Source: Acidobacteriota bacterium
Lineage (GTDB): Bacteria; Acidobacteriota; Vicinamibacteria; Vicinamibacterales; CAVVIG01
Reading direction: 5' to 3'
Assembly (NCBI GenBank): GCA_020850715.1
Contig: JADZED010000080.1
Location: 361,996 to 425,995 of the forward strand
Length of the DNA stretch: 64,000 nt
The position numbers were made by a program, and so were the translations under genes. Shown here in pieces: positions 34,879 through 43,915 of this stretch. The notes beneath the pieces are model-generated. The model searched no databases, had not been told where the DNA came from, and saw only the letters and a list, made by a program, of their open reading frames with translations. Each line of letters opens with the position of its first letter. Positions within the stretch are counted from its first letter, which is position 1.

Positions 34879-37860
34879 ATGCGCGAGCGTTCCCTCCCCG
34901 GCGACCCCGGTCCGTCCCTGGGGCGCACGATCGACGACCTGGCGCAGCTGCTGCCCGCCCAGGGGCCGATCAGCATCTTCATCCATCACAACACGCTGCA
35001 CGCGTTCGAGCACCTGCCCTTCGAGCAGGCGGTCGAGGAGGCCGCCCGGCGCCTGGACCGGGAGCCCTACCTCGCCGAATCGCGCTACCGCGGGAAGCTG
35101 GCCTCCGGCCGGATTCTCGCGCGCGACGTCGCCGCTCTGCTCGAGGCGCAGCTGGGCCCGCGCGGCGCCGAGGACGTCGCCGGCCTCGGAGGGCGCCTCG
35201 CGCTGTGGCAGGCCGTCGTCCTGCACGGCATTCCCTTCGCCGCCGGCCGCGAGCTGTCGTGGATCCTCGAAGAGACCCCGGCGCTGTCGCGCTTCCGCAC
35301 CGACCTGCCCGCCGACGCGCGCGCGGCGCTCGCCGCGCTGGTCGAGCAGGTGGACGATCCCGCCGGCGAAGAGCGCCGGGTCGTCCGGCGGCTCTGGCGC
35401 GCCTGCCTGGAGGCGATCGATCGCGCCGGCGATCCGCCGCGAGCGCCCGATCCCGCGCCGCCGGTGCGGCACCGCGATTGGCTGCGCATCGCGTACGGCC
35501 TGGACGTGGACGACTGGATCCATCCGCCGCTCATCCGGTTCCTGGCCGGCTATCTGGATCAAGGGCTCGCGCACTGGGCGATGCCGGGCCGCGATCGCGG
35601 CATCCATGGGTGCTTCCTGGAGCTCTACGGCACCCCGCTCGCCTCGCAGTGCGGTGCCTGGGCGCGGACGCTCCCGCGCATCGTTGCGGACGATCGCGCC
35701 GAGGGACGCGACGCGCTGGCGTCGATCGCCCACTCCCTGGCCGCCCTCGGCGTGCCGGAAGGCGAATGGCGGGAGTGCCTGGGCGCCGAACTGCTGGCGC
35801 TGCGCGGGTGGGCCGGGATCGTCCGGCAGATCGAGGAGCGCCCCGACCGCGTGCCTGCGCGCGACATCATGGTGACGCTGCGCGGCTACCTGGCGTCCCG
35901 GCTCCTGCTCGAGCGGGCGGCGGTCGACGAGGCGATGCGCCGTCTGTCGCTGTCCGGGCCGCCGGCTGCGCTGCGCGCCGCGCTGCGCGGCAGGCGACCG
36001 GTCGCTTCGCCCCCCACGGCGGCCGAGCGCGCGTGGACGCTGTTCCATCTGGCGCAGTTGCGCGGCGTCGACGCGTCGCTGGTCGGACAATGGACGCCGG
36101 GACAGATCGGCGAGCTCGAAGCGGAACTGAGCGATCTCGACGAAGTACGGCGCCGCCGGATTCTGCACCAGGCCTTCGAGCGCACGATCCGCCATCGCCT
36201 GTACGACGCGCTGGCCCTCCACACGCCGCCGGCGCCTCCCGAGCGGCCGGTCTTCCAGGCGATCTTCTGCCTCGACGAGCGCGAGGAATCGTTCCGGCGG
36301 CACCTGGAGGAGATCGAGCCGGCGTGCGAAACCTTCGGCACGGCCGGCTTCTTCAACGTCGCCATGTACCATCAGGGCGCGTCCGACGCGCATCCGCGCC
36401 CGTTGTGTCCGGTGGCGATCCGGCCCGTGCATTTCGTCGCCGAGGTCGAACCCGATCGGGACCGTCTGGCGGGCCGCTCGCGGCGCCTGCAGCGCCGCGC
36501 CGCCGGCTTTCTCGGCTACAACGTGCATCTCGGCAGCCGCCTCCCGGTCCGCGGGGCGCTGCTGATGACGATGTTCGGCTGGCTCGCGCTGGTGCCGCTG
36601 ATCCTGCGCGTGGTCTTCCCGTGGCTCTTCTCACGCGTGCGCGTGGCGCCGGCGGCGGCCGGCGGCACGCGGCTCCAGCTCGATCGCCGCGGCCTGCCCC
36701 CTCCGATCGGCGTGCACAACGGCTTCACCGTGCGCGAGATGGCCGATATCGTGCGCGGCGTGCTCGTCGACATCGGCATCAGCCCGCGGCTGTCGCCGCT
36801 CGTGCTCGTGCTGGGTCACGGCTCGGTCAGCCTCAACAACCCGCACGAGTCGGCGCACGACTGCGGCGCCTGCGGCGGCGGGCGCGGCGGGCCCAACGCG
36901 CGCGCGTTCGCGCAGATGGCGAACGATCCGCGCGTGCGCGAGCTGCTGGCAGAGGAGGGGCTGCGTGTCGACGCAGCCACCTGGTTCGTGGGCGGGCAGC
37001 GCAACACCTGCGACAACACGGTCGACTTCTTCGACGAGGATCTCGTGCCGGAGGTCGTCCGGCCGCTCTTCGCGCGGGCGAAGGACGCGGTGGGCGCCGC
37101 GCGCCGCCGCGAGGCGCACGAACGCTGCCGGCGGTTCGACCCGGTGCCTGGATGGTATCCGCCGGCCGCCGCCCTGGCCCATGTGCAGGGGCGCGCCGCC
37201 GACCTGGCGCAGCCCCGCCCCGAATACGGACACGCCACCAACGCCTTCTGCGTCGTCGGCCGCCGCGCGCGCACGCGCGGGCTGTTCCTCGATCGGCGCG
37301 CGTTTCTGGTGTCGTACGATCCCACGCAGGACGCGGACGGCGCGATCCTCTCGCGCACGCTCGCGGCGGCCGTGCCGGTGGTCGCCGGGATCAGCCTCGA
37401 GTACTACTTCAGCTACGTCGACCCATCAGGCTACGGGTCGGGGACGAAGCTGCCGCACAACGTGACGTCGCTGCTCGGCGTGATGGACGGCGCGCAGAGC
37501 GATCTGCGGACCGGTCTGCCGTGGCAGATGGTCGAGGTCCACGAGCCCGCGCGACTGGCCATCGTCGTGGAAGGCGCGCCCGAGCGGCTCTGGCGCGTCG
37601 TATCGGACAACCCGGCGCTCGACCGGCTCGTGCGCAACCGCTGGATCTGGCTCGCGTGTCTCGACGTGCGCTCCGATGCGCTCTGGGAACTGCGGCCCGA
37701 CGGCTTCGTGCGGCATGCGCCGCAGCACCCGCTGCCCGCCGTCGCCGGCGACTCGGCGACCTGGTACCAGGGCAAGCGGGGATTCCTGGCGCCGGTCGCC
37801 ATCGTGGCCGCGTCGGCAGGCGCGCCGTCGAGGCGCGCGATTGAGGTGCAGGCCGTATGA
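34879..37860 (+). CDS. dabA: Inorganic carbon transporter subunit DabA (DUF2309/PF10070)
   Basis: The 993-residue protein matches DabA, the beta-carbonic-anhydrase-like subunit of the DAB (DABs accumulate bicarbonate) complex. The expected zinc and catalytic residues are in place: C464 and D466 in FCLDEREES, H647 in LGHGSVSLNNP and C662 in HDCGACGGG. Their spacing (2 within the first pair, 15 within the second) equals that of the Halothiobacillus protein (C351/D353, H524/C539). There is no signal peptide; it acts on the cytoplasmic face with its membrane partner. A TATAAT lies 16 bases upstream. The end overlaps dabB as ATGA. Confidence 0.93.
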   Translation: MRERSLPGDPGPSLGRTIDDLAQLLPAQGPISIFIHHNTLHAFEHLPFEQAVEEAARRLDREPYLAESRYRGKLASGRILARDVAALLEAQLGPRGAEDVAGLGGRLALWQAVVLHGIPFAAGRELSWILEETPALSRFRTDLPADARAALAALVEQVDDPAGEERRVVRRLWRACLEAIDRAGDPPRAPDPAPPVRHRDWLRIAYGLDVDDWIHPPLIRFLAGYLDQGLAHWAMPGRDRGIHGCFLELYGTPLASQCGAWARTLPRIVADDRAEGRDALASIAHSLAALGVPEGEWRECLGAELLALRGWAGIVRQIEERPDRVPARDIMVTLRGYLASRLLLERAAVDEAMRRLSLSGPPAALRAALRGRRPVASPPTAAERAWTLFHLAQLRGVDASLVGQWTPGQIGELEAELSDLDEVRRRRILHQAFERTIRHRLYDALALHTPPAPPERPVFQAIFCLDEREESFRRHLEEIEPACETFGTAGFFNVAMYHQGASDAHPRPLCPVAIRPVHFVAEVEPDRDRLAGRSRRLQRRAAGFLGYNVHLGSRLPVRGALLMTMFGWLALVPLILRVVFPWLFSRVRVAPAAAGGTRLQLDRRGLPPPIGVHNGFTVREMADIVRGVLVDIGISPRLSPLVLVLGHGSVSLNNPHESAHDCGACGGGRGGPNARAFAQMANDPRVRELLAEEGLRVDAATWFVGGQRNTCDNTVDFFDEDLVPEVVRPLFARAKDAVGAARRREAHERCRRFDPVPGWYPPAAALAHVQGRAADLAQPRPEYGHATNAFCVVGRRARTRGLFLDRRAFLVSYDPTQDADGAILSRTLAAAVPVVAGISLEYYFSYVDPSGYGSGTKLPHNVTSLLGVMDGAQSDLRTGLPWQMVEVHEPARLAIVVEGAPERLWRVVSDNPALDRLVRNRWIWLACLDVRSDALWELRPDGFVRHAPQHPLPAVAGDSATWYQGKRGFLAPVAIVAASAGAPSRRAIEVQAV

Positions 37861-39218
37861 TGACCTCGCCGCTGGCCGGCCTCGTGCTCGCGGGCATCGG
37901 CGCGCCGCTGGTCCTGCTCGTCGTGCTCGGCGGCGCGTCCGTCCTGAACCGGCCGCTGGGAGAGCGCTGGACCGGGCCGCTCGCAGCGAGCATGCTGACG
38001 CTGTCGTGCGCGGCGTTGCTGGCGGCGCTCGTCGTGCACGGTGCGACCTCCGCCGGCGCCCGCCTCCTCTCTTACGGAGCGCGGTCCGGCGGAGGCGACG
38101 GCGGCATCGCCCTCGAACTCCTCGTCGACCCTCTCTCGCTGGCGTTCGCCGCGCTGTCGGCCGCGATCGCCGGTGTGGTCTCGGCGTTCTCGAACCGCTA
38201 CCTGCACCGCGAGCCCGGCTACAGCCGCTACTTCGTGCTCCTGGCCATGTTCGTGACCGGCATGCTGTTTGTGGCGCTGGCCGGGAACGTCGAGGTGCTC
38301 TTCATCGGCTGGGAATTCGTGGGGCTCAGCTCGGCGCTGCTGGTCGCCTTCTTCCACGAGCGGCCGGCGCCGGTGTCCAACGCGCTTCGCGTGTTCTCGG
38401 TCTACCGGATCAGCGACGCGGCGATGCTGTCGGCGGCGGTGCTGCTGCGGCACGCGGCGGGCACCGACAGCCTCGCGCTGCTGTTCGGCGGCGCGGGCGC
38501 GGCGTCGGCGGTCGCGCTCACGCAGGGAAACGCCACGCTGATCGCCGTGCTGCTCATCGTGGCGGTCGCCGGCAAGAGCGCGCTGCTCCCGTTCTCGGGA
38601 TGGCTGCCGCGCGCCATGGAAGGGCCGACGCCGTCGAGCGCGGTCTACTACGGGTCGCTCTCGATCCACGCCGGGTGCTTCCTGCTGCTGCGTTCGGCGC
38701 CCCTGCTCGCGCATGCTCCCGCGGCGGCACTGCTGGCCGGCGCGCTCGGCGGCGCGACCGCCGTATTCGCCGGCCTCACGACCCGCGTGCAGAGCGACGT
38801 GAAGTCGTCGCTCGCCTATGCCTCGCTCACGCAGGTCGGCCTCATCATCGCCGAGATCGCGTGCGGGTGGACCACGCTGGCCTTCGTGCACATGGTCGGG
38901 CACGCCTGCTTCCGGCTGCTGCAGTTCCTGAGCGCGCCAAACGTCCTGCACGATCTGCACGGCATGGAAGACGCCATCGGCGACCGTCCGGCGCGGTCCG
39001 GGGGACTGCTCGAGACGCTCGCCCCCGAATCGGTGCGGCGGCGACTGTTCCTCGCCGTGCTCGAACGCGGATTCCTCGACAGCATCCTGGAGCGCGCCGT
39101 CGTGCAGCCGTTCGAGCGGACGGCGCGGAGACTGACCAGCCTGGATCGATGGCTCTGCGGCGCGCCGATGTCGGCGGGGCAGCCGATGGCGTTCGAGGCG
39201 GAGAGTCGCGATGACTGA
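37857..39218 (+). CDS. dabB: DabB-like proton channel subunit (NuoL/MrpA family)
   Basis: The 453-residue membrane protein has the Proton_antipo_M core: LFIGWEFVGLSSALLVAFFHER, KSALLPFSGWLPRAMEGPTPSSAVYYGSLSIHAGCFLL and DVKSSLAYASLTQVGLIIAEI, followed by FVHMVGHACFRLLQFL. The ion-path lysines and histidines are visible. In DAB systems this subunit couples the proton gradient to CO2 hydration by DabA. It is translationally coupled on both sides. Confidence 0.9.
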   Translation: MMTSPLAGLVLAGIGAPLVLLVVLGGASVLNRPLGERWTGPLAASMLTLSCAALLAALVVHGATSAGARLLSYGARSGGGDGGIALELLVDPLSLAFAALSAAIAGVVSAFSNRYLHREPGYSRYFVLLAMFVTGMLFVALAGNVEVLFIGWEFVGLSSALLVAFFHERPAPVSNALRVFSVYRISDAAMLSAAVLLRHAAGTDSLALLFGGAGAASAVALTQGNATLIAVLLIVAVAGKSALLPFSGWLPRAMEGPTPSSAVYYGSLSIHAGCFLLLRSAPLLAHAPAAALLAGALGGATAVFAGLTTRVQSDVKSSLAYASLTQVGLIIAEIACGWTTLAFVHMVGHACFRLLQFLSAPNVLHDLHGMEDAIGDRPARSGGLLETLAPESVRRRLFLAVLERGFLDSILERAVVQPFERTARRLTSLDRWLCGAPMSAGQPMAFEAESRDD

Positions 39219-40896
39219 TCCCCGCGCGTGGATCGGCCTGCTGATCGCGCTGCCGCTCGCCTCAGCGGTCGCATCGTATCTGCCCCTGACGCTCGACCGC
39301 CTCCGGCGCTTGATGGTGATCTCGGCGGCTGCGATGCTGGCGGCCGCCCTCGTGGTGGCGGTCTCGCCGCCGCTGCGCGCGTTCTCGGTGCGGACCGACG
39401 TGCTGGGCTGGGCCTCCGGCGCCGAAGCGCTCGTGCGCATCGACGCGCTGTCCGCCGTGCTCCTGCCCTTTGCCGCCGGGCTGTGGCTGCTCACCGTGGC
39501 GGTGACGCCGCGGGCGGCGCTCGATCGGGCCCAGCTCCGCCGGACGGCCGTTGCGACGCTGGTCACGCTCGCCGCGTTCCTCACCGAGAGCGCCGTCGCG
39601 CTGCTGGTGCTGTGGCTCGCCTCGATCTGGACGTTCCTGTCCGCGCTGGGCGATCCCTCGCACCGGCATCAACGCCGGATCGCCGCCGCGTATCTGGGCT
39701 TCTCGACGCTCCTGTTCGCCCTCGGCGTCGTGCTGCTCATCGGACCCGGCGCCCGCAGCGCGCGGCTCGAAGCGCTGGGCGTCTGGCTGCTCGCCGGCGC
39801 CGCGCTCGTGCGCAAGGGCATCGTGCCGTTCCATGCGTGGGTCCCCGAGGTCTTCGATCACGGGCGCCTCGGTCCCGCCATCCTGTTCAGCGCGCCGCAA
39901 CTCGGCGCCTACGTCACCGTCGTGCTGATCGTGCCGCACGCATCGGCCGGCCTGCTGCGTCTCATCGCCCTGCTCGCGCTGGGCACGGCGGTGTACGGCG
40001 CGGCGCTCGCGCTCGTCCAGGCCAGCGCGCGCCGGGCGTGCGGCTATCTGTTCATCAGCCAGTCCGCGCTCGTGATGGCGGGACTCGACTGCACGAGCGA
40101 GCGGGCGCTGACCGGCGGACTGGTCCTGTGGCTGTCGGCCGGGCTGGCGTTCGCCGGGCTGGCGCGGTGCGTCCTCGTGCTCGAAGCGCGCCGCGGGCGC
40201 CTGGATCTGACGACGTTTCACGGCGGGTACGCGCGGATGCCGGTGCTGGCCATCAGCTTCCTGGCGATGGGGCTCGCCTGCACCGGCTTCCCGGGCACCC
40301 TCGGATTCGTCGGCCAGGAACTGCTCGTCGACGGCGCGGTCGAGGCCTTTCCCGTCCTGGGCTTCGCGGTGGTCCTCGCGTCAGCGCTCACCGGGCTCGC
40401 GGTCCTCCGCATGTACTTCTCGCTGTTCTGCGGCCGCGCGGAGACGCTGGCGCACGCGGGGCTCCGGCTCGGGCTGGCGCGGCGCGAAGCCTGGACGTTC
40501 GCAGCGCTCGTCTTCGCGCTCGTCGGCTTCGGCGTCCTGCCGCACCCGCTGGTCGACTCTCGGATTGCGGCGAGCGACGACATCCTTCGGGCGCGGTCGC
40601 TGCGCCTGCCGGCGGAGGCCACGCCCGGTTTCCGGCCCCCGCCCGCCGGAGACGGCGGACAGACCGAGGCCGGCTCAGCCGGCGCGCGGGATCGGGAGCT
40701 GGACGGCCGGCAGCCCGTGATGACACATCAGCGTCGCACCGAGGGCGTCGAGGCGCCCCGCGGGCAAAGCGCGACCATGCGCGCGCTTCGCGTGGCGCCG
40801 CCAGATCGCCCCGCGCGGAACGGCTGGCGTCCAGCGATGCCGGCCCGCCGCCTGTGGCATGATCCGGACAGCCGCTTGTCCTCGCGCCATGGCTGA
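39211..40896 (+). CDS. Second proton-channel-like subunit (NuoM/MrpD family) of the dab locus
   Basis: The 561-residue protein has NuoM-like spans with RKGIVPFHAWVPEVFDHGRLGPAILFSA, ACGYLFISQSALVMAGLDC and GLACTGFPGTLGFVGQELL. The membrane part ends near residue 450. About 110 extra residues, hydrophilic and Pro/Arg-rich, follow and overlap the pirin start, so the true stop or the tail may be of little importance. A third gene of this kind is not part of the minimal two-subunit DAB, suggesting a DAB variant with two antiporter-like subunits. Confidence 0.85.
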   Translation: MTDPRAWIGLLIALPLASAVASYLPLTLDRLRRLMVISAAAMLAAALVVAVSPPLRAFSVRTDVLGWASGAEALVRIDALSAVLLPFAAGLWLLTVAVTPRAALDRAQLRRTAVATLVTLAAFLTESAVALLVLWLASIWTFLSALGDPSHRHQRRIAAAYLGFSTLLFALGVVLLIGPGARSARLEALGVWLLAGAALVRKGIVPFHAWVPEVFDHGRLGPAILFSAPQLGAYVTVVLIVPHASAGLLRLIALLALGTAVYGAALALVQASARRACGYLFISQSALVMAGLDCTSERALTGGLVLWLSAGLAFAGLARCVLVLEARRGRLDLTTFHGGYARMPVLAISFLAMGLACTGFPGTLGFVGQELLVDGAVEAFPVLGFAVVLASALTGLAVLRMYFSLFCGRAETLAHAGLRLGLARREAWTFAALVFALVGFGVLPHPLVDSRIAASDDILRARSLRLPAEATPGFRPPPAGDGGQTEAGSAGARDRELDGRQPVMTHQRRTEGVEAPRGQSATMRALRVAPPDRPARNGWRPAMPARRLWHDPDSRLSSRHG

Positions 40897-41833
40897 ATCG
40901 CACGTCGCCGCCGAAGCCTGCGCCGCGCTCGGCGCCTCGCAGCCGCAGTTCGAACCCTACGCTGCCAGGGAGGTCGCGCTCGGTGCGCTCGCGGTCCAGC
41001 GCGTCCTGCCGGTGAGAGGCCGCCGGCTGATCGGTCCCTGGTGCTTCCTGGATCGCTTCGGTCCGCTCACCTTTGCCGCCGGCACGCCGATGGACGTCGC
41101 ACCGCACCCGCACATCGGCCTGCAGACGGTGACGTGGCTGCTCGACGGCGAAGTGGTGCACGACGACAGCCTGCAGCATCACGCGGTGCTGCGGCCCAAC
41201 GGTGTGAACGTCATGACGGCCGGCCACGCGATCGCCCACGCGGAGCGGACGCCGCGCCAGAACACCGGACGGTTGAACGGCGTGCAGTTGTGGGCCGCGC
41301 TGCCGGATCGCGACCGCCATCGCGCTCCGGCCTTTCAGCACGTGCCGGACGTTCCGCTCGGGGAGGCGGCCGGCGGCCAGGCGGCCGTCTTCTCCGGTTC
41401 GCTCGGCGACACGCGCTCGCCGGCGGCGCACTTCTCGGATCTCGTCGGGGCAGAGCTGCGGGTACATCGCGGCGGCAGGCTCGATCTCCCGCTGCGGACC
41501 GACTTCGAGCACGGCGTCCTGATGCTGGACGGCGACTGCGCGCTCGACGCGCACCCGCTCGACCATCGCGTCCTCTATTACCTGGGCGCGGGACGCTCCA
41601 CGCTCGAGGCGGCGAGCCGCGAAGGCGCGCGTGTGCTCTTGATCGGCGGTCCGCCTTTTCCCGAAACGGTCCTGATGTGGTGGAACTTCGTCGCGCGCAC
41701 CCCCGCCGAGATCCGACGGGCGCGGGCGGATTGGGAGGCGCACCAGCGCTTCGGCGAGGTCTCCGCCTACCAGGGCCCGCGCCTCGCGGCGCCGGAACTG
41801 CGGCGGCTTGCGCCGCCCAACCCGGTGAGCTGA
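40889..41833 (+). CDS. Pirin family protein
   Basis: The 314-residue bicupin has the pirin N-domain blocks GPWCFLDRFGPLTFAAG, the metal ligands in VAPHPHIGLQTVTWLLDG and DSLQHHAV, and VNVMTAGHAIAHAERTP. The C-domain ends in LLIGGPPFPETVLMWWNFVARTP. Pirins bind Fe or other metals and some oxidise flavonols; the physiological role here is unknown. ATG 40889 overlaps the preceding stop by eight bases, so it may be co-transcribed with the dab genes. Confidence 0.9.
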   Translation: MAESHVAAEACAALGASQPQFEPYAAREVALGALAVQRVLPVRGRRLIGPWCFLDRFGPLTFAAGTPMDVAPHPHIGLQTVTWLLDGEVVHDDSLQHHAVLRPNGVNVMTAGHAIAHAERTPRQNTGRLNGVQLWAALPDRDRHRAPAFQHVPDVPLGEAAGGQAAVFSGSLGDTRSPAAHFSDLVGAELRVHRGGRLDLPLRTDFEHGVLMLDGDCALDAHPLDHRVLYYLGAGRSTLEAASREGARVLLIGGPPFPETVLMWWNFVARTPAEIRRARADWEAHQRFGEVSAYQGPRLAAPELRRLAPPNPVS

Positions 41834-42173
41834 GGCGCGACCTGCTCCATCGCACGGCCTGCCCTCCTGGCGCCGCCGCGCCGTCGCGCGCGCCGCAGAA
41901 TCAGCACGCGGCTGGCTCGGATCCGCGGCTCGGATCCGTGTGGACGGATCTCCACATCCGGCGTTACCATCAGTGCGGGAATCGTGTTGATGACCGACGA
42001 CGGCAGTAGGTGCTGCGTGTTCGTGGCTGAACCGGCCAATCCTGCGAGGGCGTCCGCCGTCTGACCGCCCTCGTCCGGCGGGCCGTCCGGCCGCCGGGGC
42101 GCTGGGGACGCGCGTTCTTCCCGCCAGCTCTCCCTTCGCTTCCCGACTTCCGCATCTCGTCAAAGGTGGAGCT
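41834..42173. other. 340-base gap before mgtE
   Basis: No gene is evident. GGCTCGGATCCG occurs twice in tandem at about 41914-41938, and Pro/Arg-rich open frames on both strands look like shadows. I saw no recognisable Mg2+ (ykoK or mgtA type) leader. AAGGTGGAG directly precedes the mgtE GTG. Confidence 0.4.
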
Positions 42174-43526
42174 GTGCTCGAGACAGTCATCCTGGAGATC
42201 CGGTCGGCGCTCGGCCAGCACGCCGGCGCGATCGACCTCGACGCGCTCGCGTCGCTCGTACGCGATCTGCACGCCCCCGACATCGCGTTCATTCTCGACG
42301 AACTGACGCTGCCCGAGGCCGAACGCGTGTTCGGGCTGGTGGACGACGACCGCGCCGCAGAGGTCCTCGTGCAGGTGGCCGAATCGACCAGGCGCCACTT
42401 CCTGGCCGTCACCCCGCTGCGGCGTCTCGCCAACCTGCTGCGCCGGCTTCCCGTGGACGACGTGGCGCAGGTCGTCTCGGCGGCCGGCGAGGACGGCGAG
42501 CGGATCCTGACGCTGGTCGCGCCTGCCGACGCGCGCGCTGTCGAGCGGCTGCTGGACTACCCGGAGCAGACGGCCGGCCGGCTGATGACGACGAGCGTGC
42601 CGGCGGTGCCGCAGGGCACCAGCGTCGGGCGGACCTTCGAGTACCTTCGCGTCGTCGCACCGGATGTCGAGACGATCAACACGGTCTACGTCGTCGACGG
42701 CGAAGGCAGGCTCGTGGGCGTGTGCAGCATCCGCGAGCTGCTGATCAGCCGCTCGCAGGCGTCGGTCGACGCGATCATGCACCGCGATGTCGTCACCGTC
42801 GCTCCCGAGATGGATCAGCAGCAGGTCGCGCGGCTGATCGGACGCTACGATCTGCTGGCCGTGCCGGTGGTCGATGCGCGGCAGAAGCTGCTGGGCATCG
42901 TCACGATCGACGACGTCCTCGACGTGCTGACCGAGGAGTTCGAGGAGGACTACACCACGCTGGTCGGCTCCGCCGCCGCGGAGATGGATCGTCGGACGCC
43001 GGTGCAGATCGCGCGGCTCCGGCTGCCGTGGCTGCTCGGGACGATGGCGATCGAGCTGGGCGCCGGTGCGATCATCGCGCGCTTCGATGCCGTGCTGCGC
43101 GAAGTGATCCTGCTGGCCTCCTTCATGCCGGTGATCTCGGCCGTATCGGGCAACGTGGGGCTGCAGGCGGCCGCCATCGTCGTGCGCGGCCTCGACACCG
43201 GCCATGTGTCGCTCGACAAGTGGGCGCACACCGTCCGCCGCGAGCTGCTGACCGCCCTGACCATTGCCGCCACGGCGGGCGCCATTCTCGCGATGGTCGG
43301 TATCGTCTGGTCCAGCCGCTACCCGTTCGGCCTGGTCGTCGGCGCGGCGATGACCTGCGCGATCCTCGCGGCCGGCTTGATGGGCACGATCATCCCGATG
43401 CTGTCCAAGCGCCTCGGCTTCGATCCCGCGGTCACCGCCGGGCCGTTCGAGACGGCGTTTCAGGACGTGGTCGGCTTCACCGTCTTCCTGTGGATGGCGA
43501 GCCTGCTGCTGCACTGGCTCGTCTAG
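42174..43526 (+). CDS. mgtE: Magnesium transporter MgtE
   Basis: The 450-residue protein has the full MgtE order. The N-domain (about 1-125) ends LLDYPEQTAGRLMTTSVPAVP. A CBS pair follows (VVDGEGRLVGVCSIRELL; VPVVDARQKLLGIVTIDDVLDVL). Then comes a plug helix and five membrane spans with FMPVISAVSGNVGLQAAAIVVRGL and MGTIIPMLSKRLGFDPAVTAGPF. The CBS pair senses cytoplasmic Mg2+ and gates the channel. Start GTG 42174 has AAGGTGGAG upstream. Confidence 0.95.
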   Translation: MLETVILEIRSALGQHAGAIDLDALASLVRDLHAPDIAFILDELTLPEAERVFGLVDDDRAAEVLVQVAESTRRHFLAVTPLRRLANLLRRLPVDDVAQVVSAAGEDGERILTLVAPADARAVERLLDYPEQTAGRLMTTSVPAVPQGTSVGRTFEYLRVVAPDVETINTVYVVDGEGRLVGVCSIRELLISRSQASVDAIMHRDVVTVAPEMDQQQVARLIGRYDLLAVPVVDARQKLLGIVTIDDVLDVLTEEFEEDYTTLVGSAAAEMDRRTPVQIARLRLPWLLGTMAIELGAGAIIARFDAVLREVILLASFMPVISAVSGNVGLQAAAIVVRGLDTGHVSLDKWAHTVRRELLTALTIAATAGAILAMVGIVWSSRYPFGLVVGAAMTCAILAAGLMGTIIPMLSKRLGFDPAVTAGPFETAFQDVVGFTVFLWMASLLLHWLV

Positions 43527-43552
43527 AGCGACTGGCGACGCTCGCGCCATTG

Positions 43553-43588
43553 CTTTCAGAGTGAAATGTTCCTCTCAGACTGAAATGT
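43553..43588. promoter_or_regulatory. Tandem repeats, candidate sigma-54 activator sites upstream of the glutamate dehydrogenase gene
   Basis: CTTTCAGAGTGAAATGT (43553-43569) and CTCTCAGACTGAAATGT (43572-43588) differ at two positions and repeat every 19 bases, about two helical turns. Each contains a (T/C)TTCA-N3-TGAAA-like dyad. A sigma-54-type promoter begins 41 bases further on. The same unit occurs at 13852. Confidence 0.6.
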
Positions 43589-43628
43589 CGCCGCTCCCGC
43601 AAGTCCCGCATTCTTCGGAGAATCTCGA

Positions 43629-43644
43629 CGGCCCGCAGTTTGCT
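43629..43644 (+). promoter_or_regulatory. Sigma-54-type promoter upstream of the glutamate dehydrogenase gene
   Basis: CGGCCCGCAGTTTGCT matches TGGCACG-N4-TTGC(A/T) at 10 of 12 fixed positions, including the complete TTGCT -12 box, with GG (43630-43631) and GC (43642-43643) ten apart. The predicted start near 43655 leaves a 260-base leader with no clear gene before GTG 43916. Confidence 0.6.
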
Positions 43645-43915
43645 CTGTAGACCGGCGAACGCGGCCGCGCCGATGCCGGCGCGCCGCGCGAGTGCCATGC
43701 CTGCCGGTTCCCGCACGTTCCGCGCCCGCCCCGATCACGGGGGCATCGCAGGCGTGATCCGCTCGGACCGCCTCCAATGGGCGTCGCGGATCGCGCTGAC
43801 AACGCGCGTCGACGACGCCACCTAGCCGCCCCGTCCGTAAGCCAAACCACCCCGATTCAACCGGTCCGGCGAGCACGATCCGGCTGACACGGGCAGCTTC
43901 GAGGAGAAGATCATC

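Noticed and set aside
41834..42173. Mg2+ riboswitch upstream of mgtE
   Set aside because: No recognisable conserved core of the ykoK or mgtA leaders was seen in the gap.
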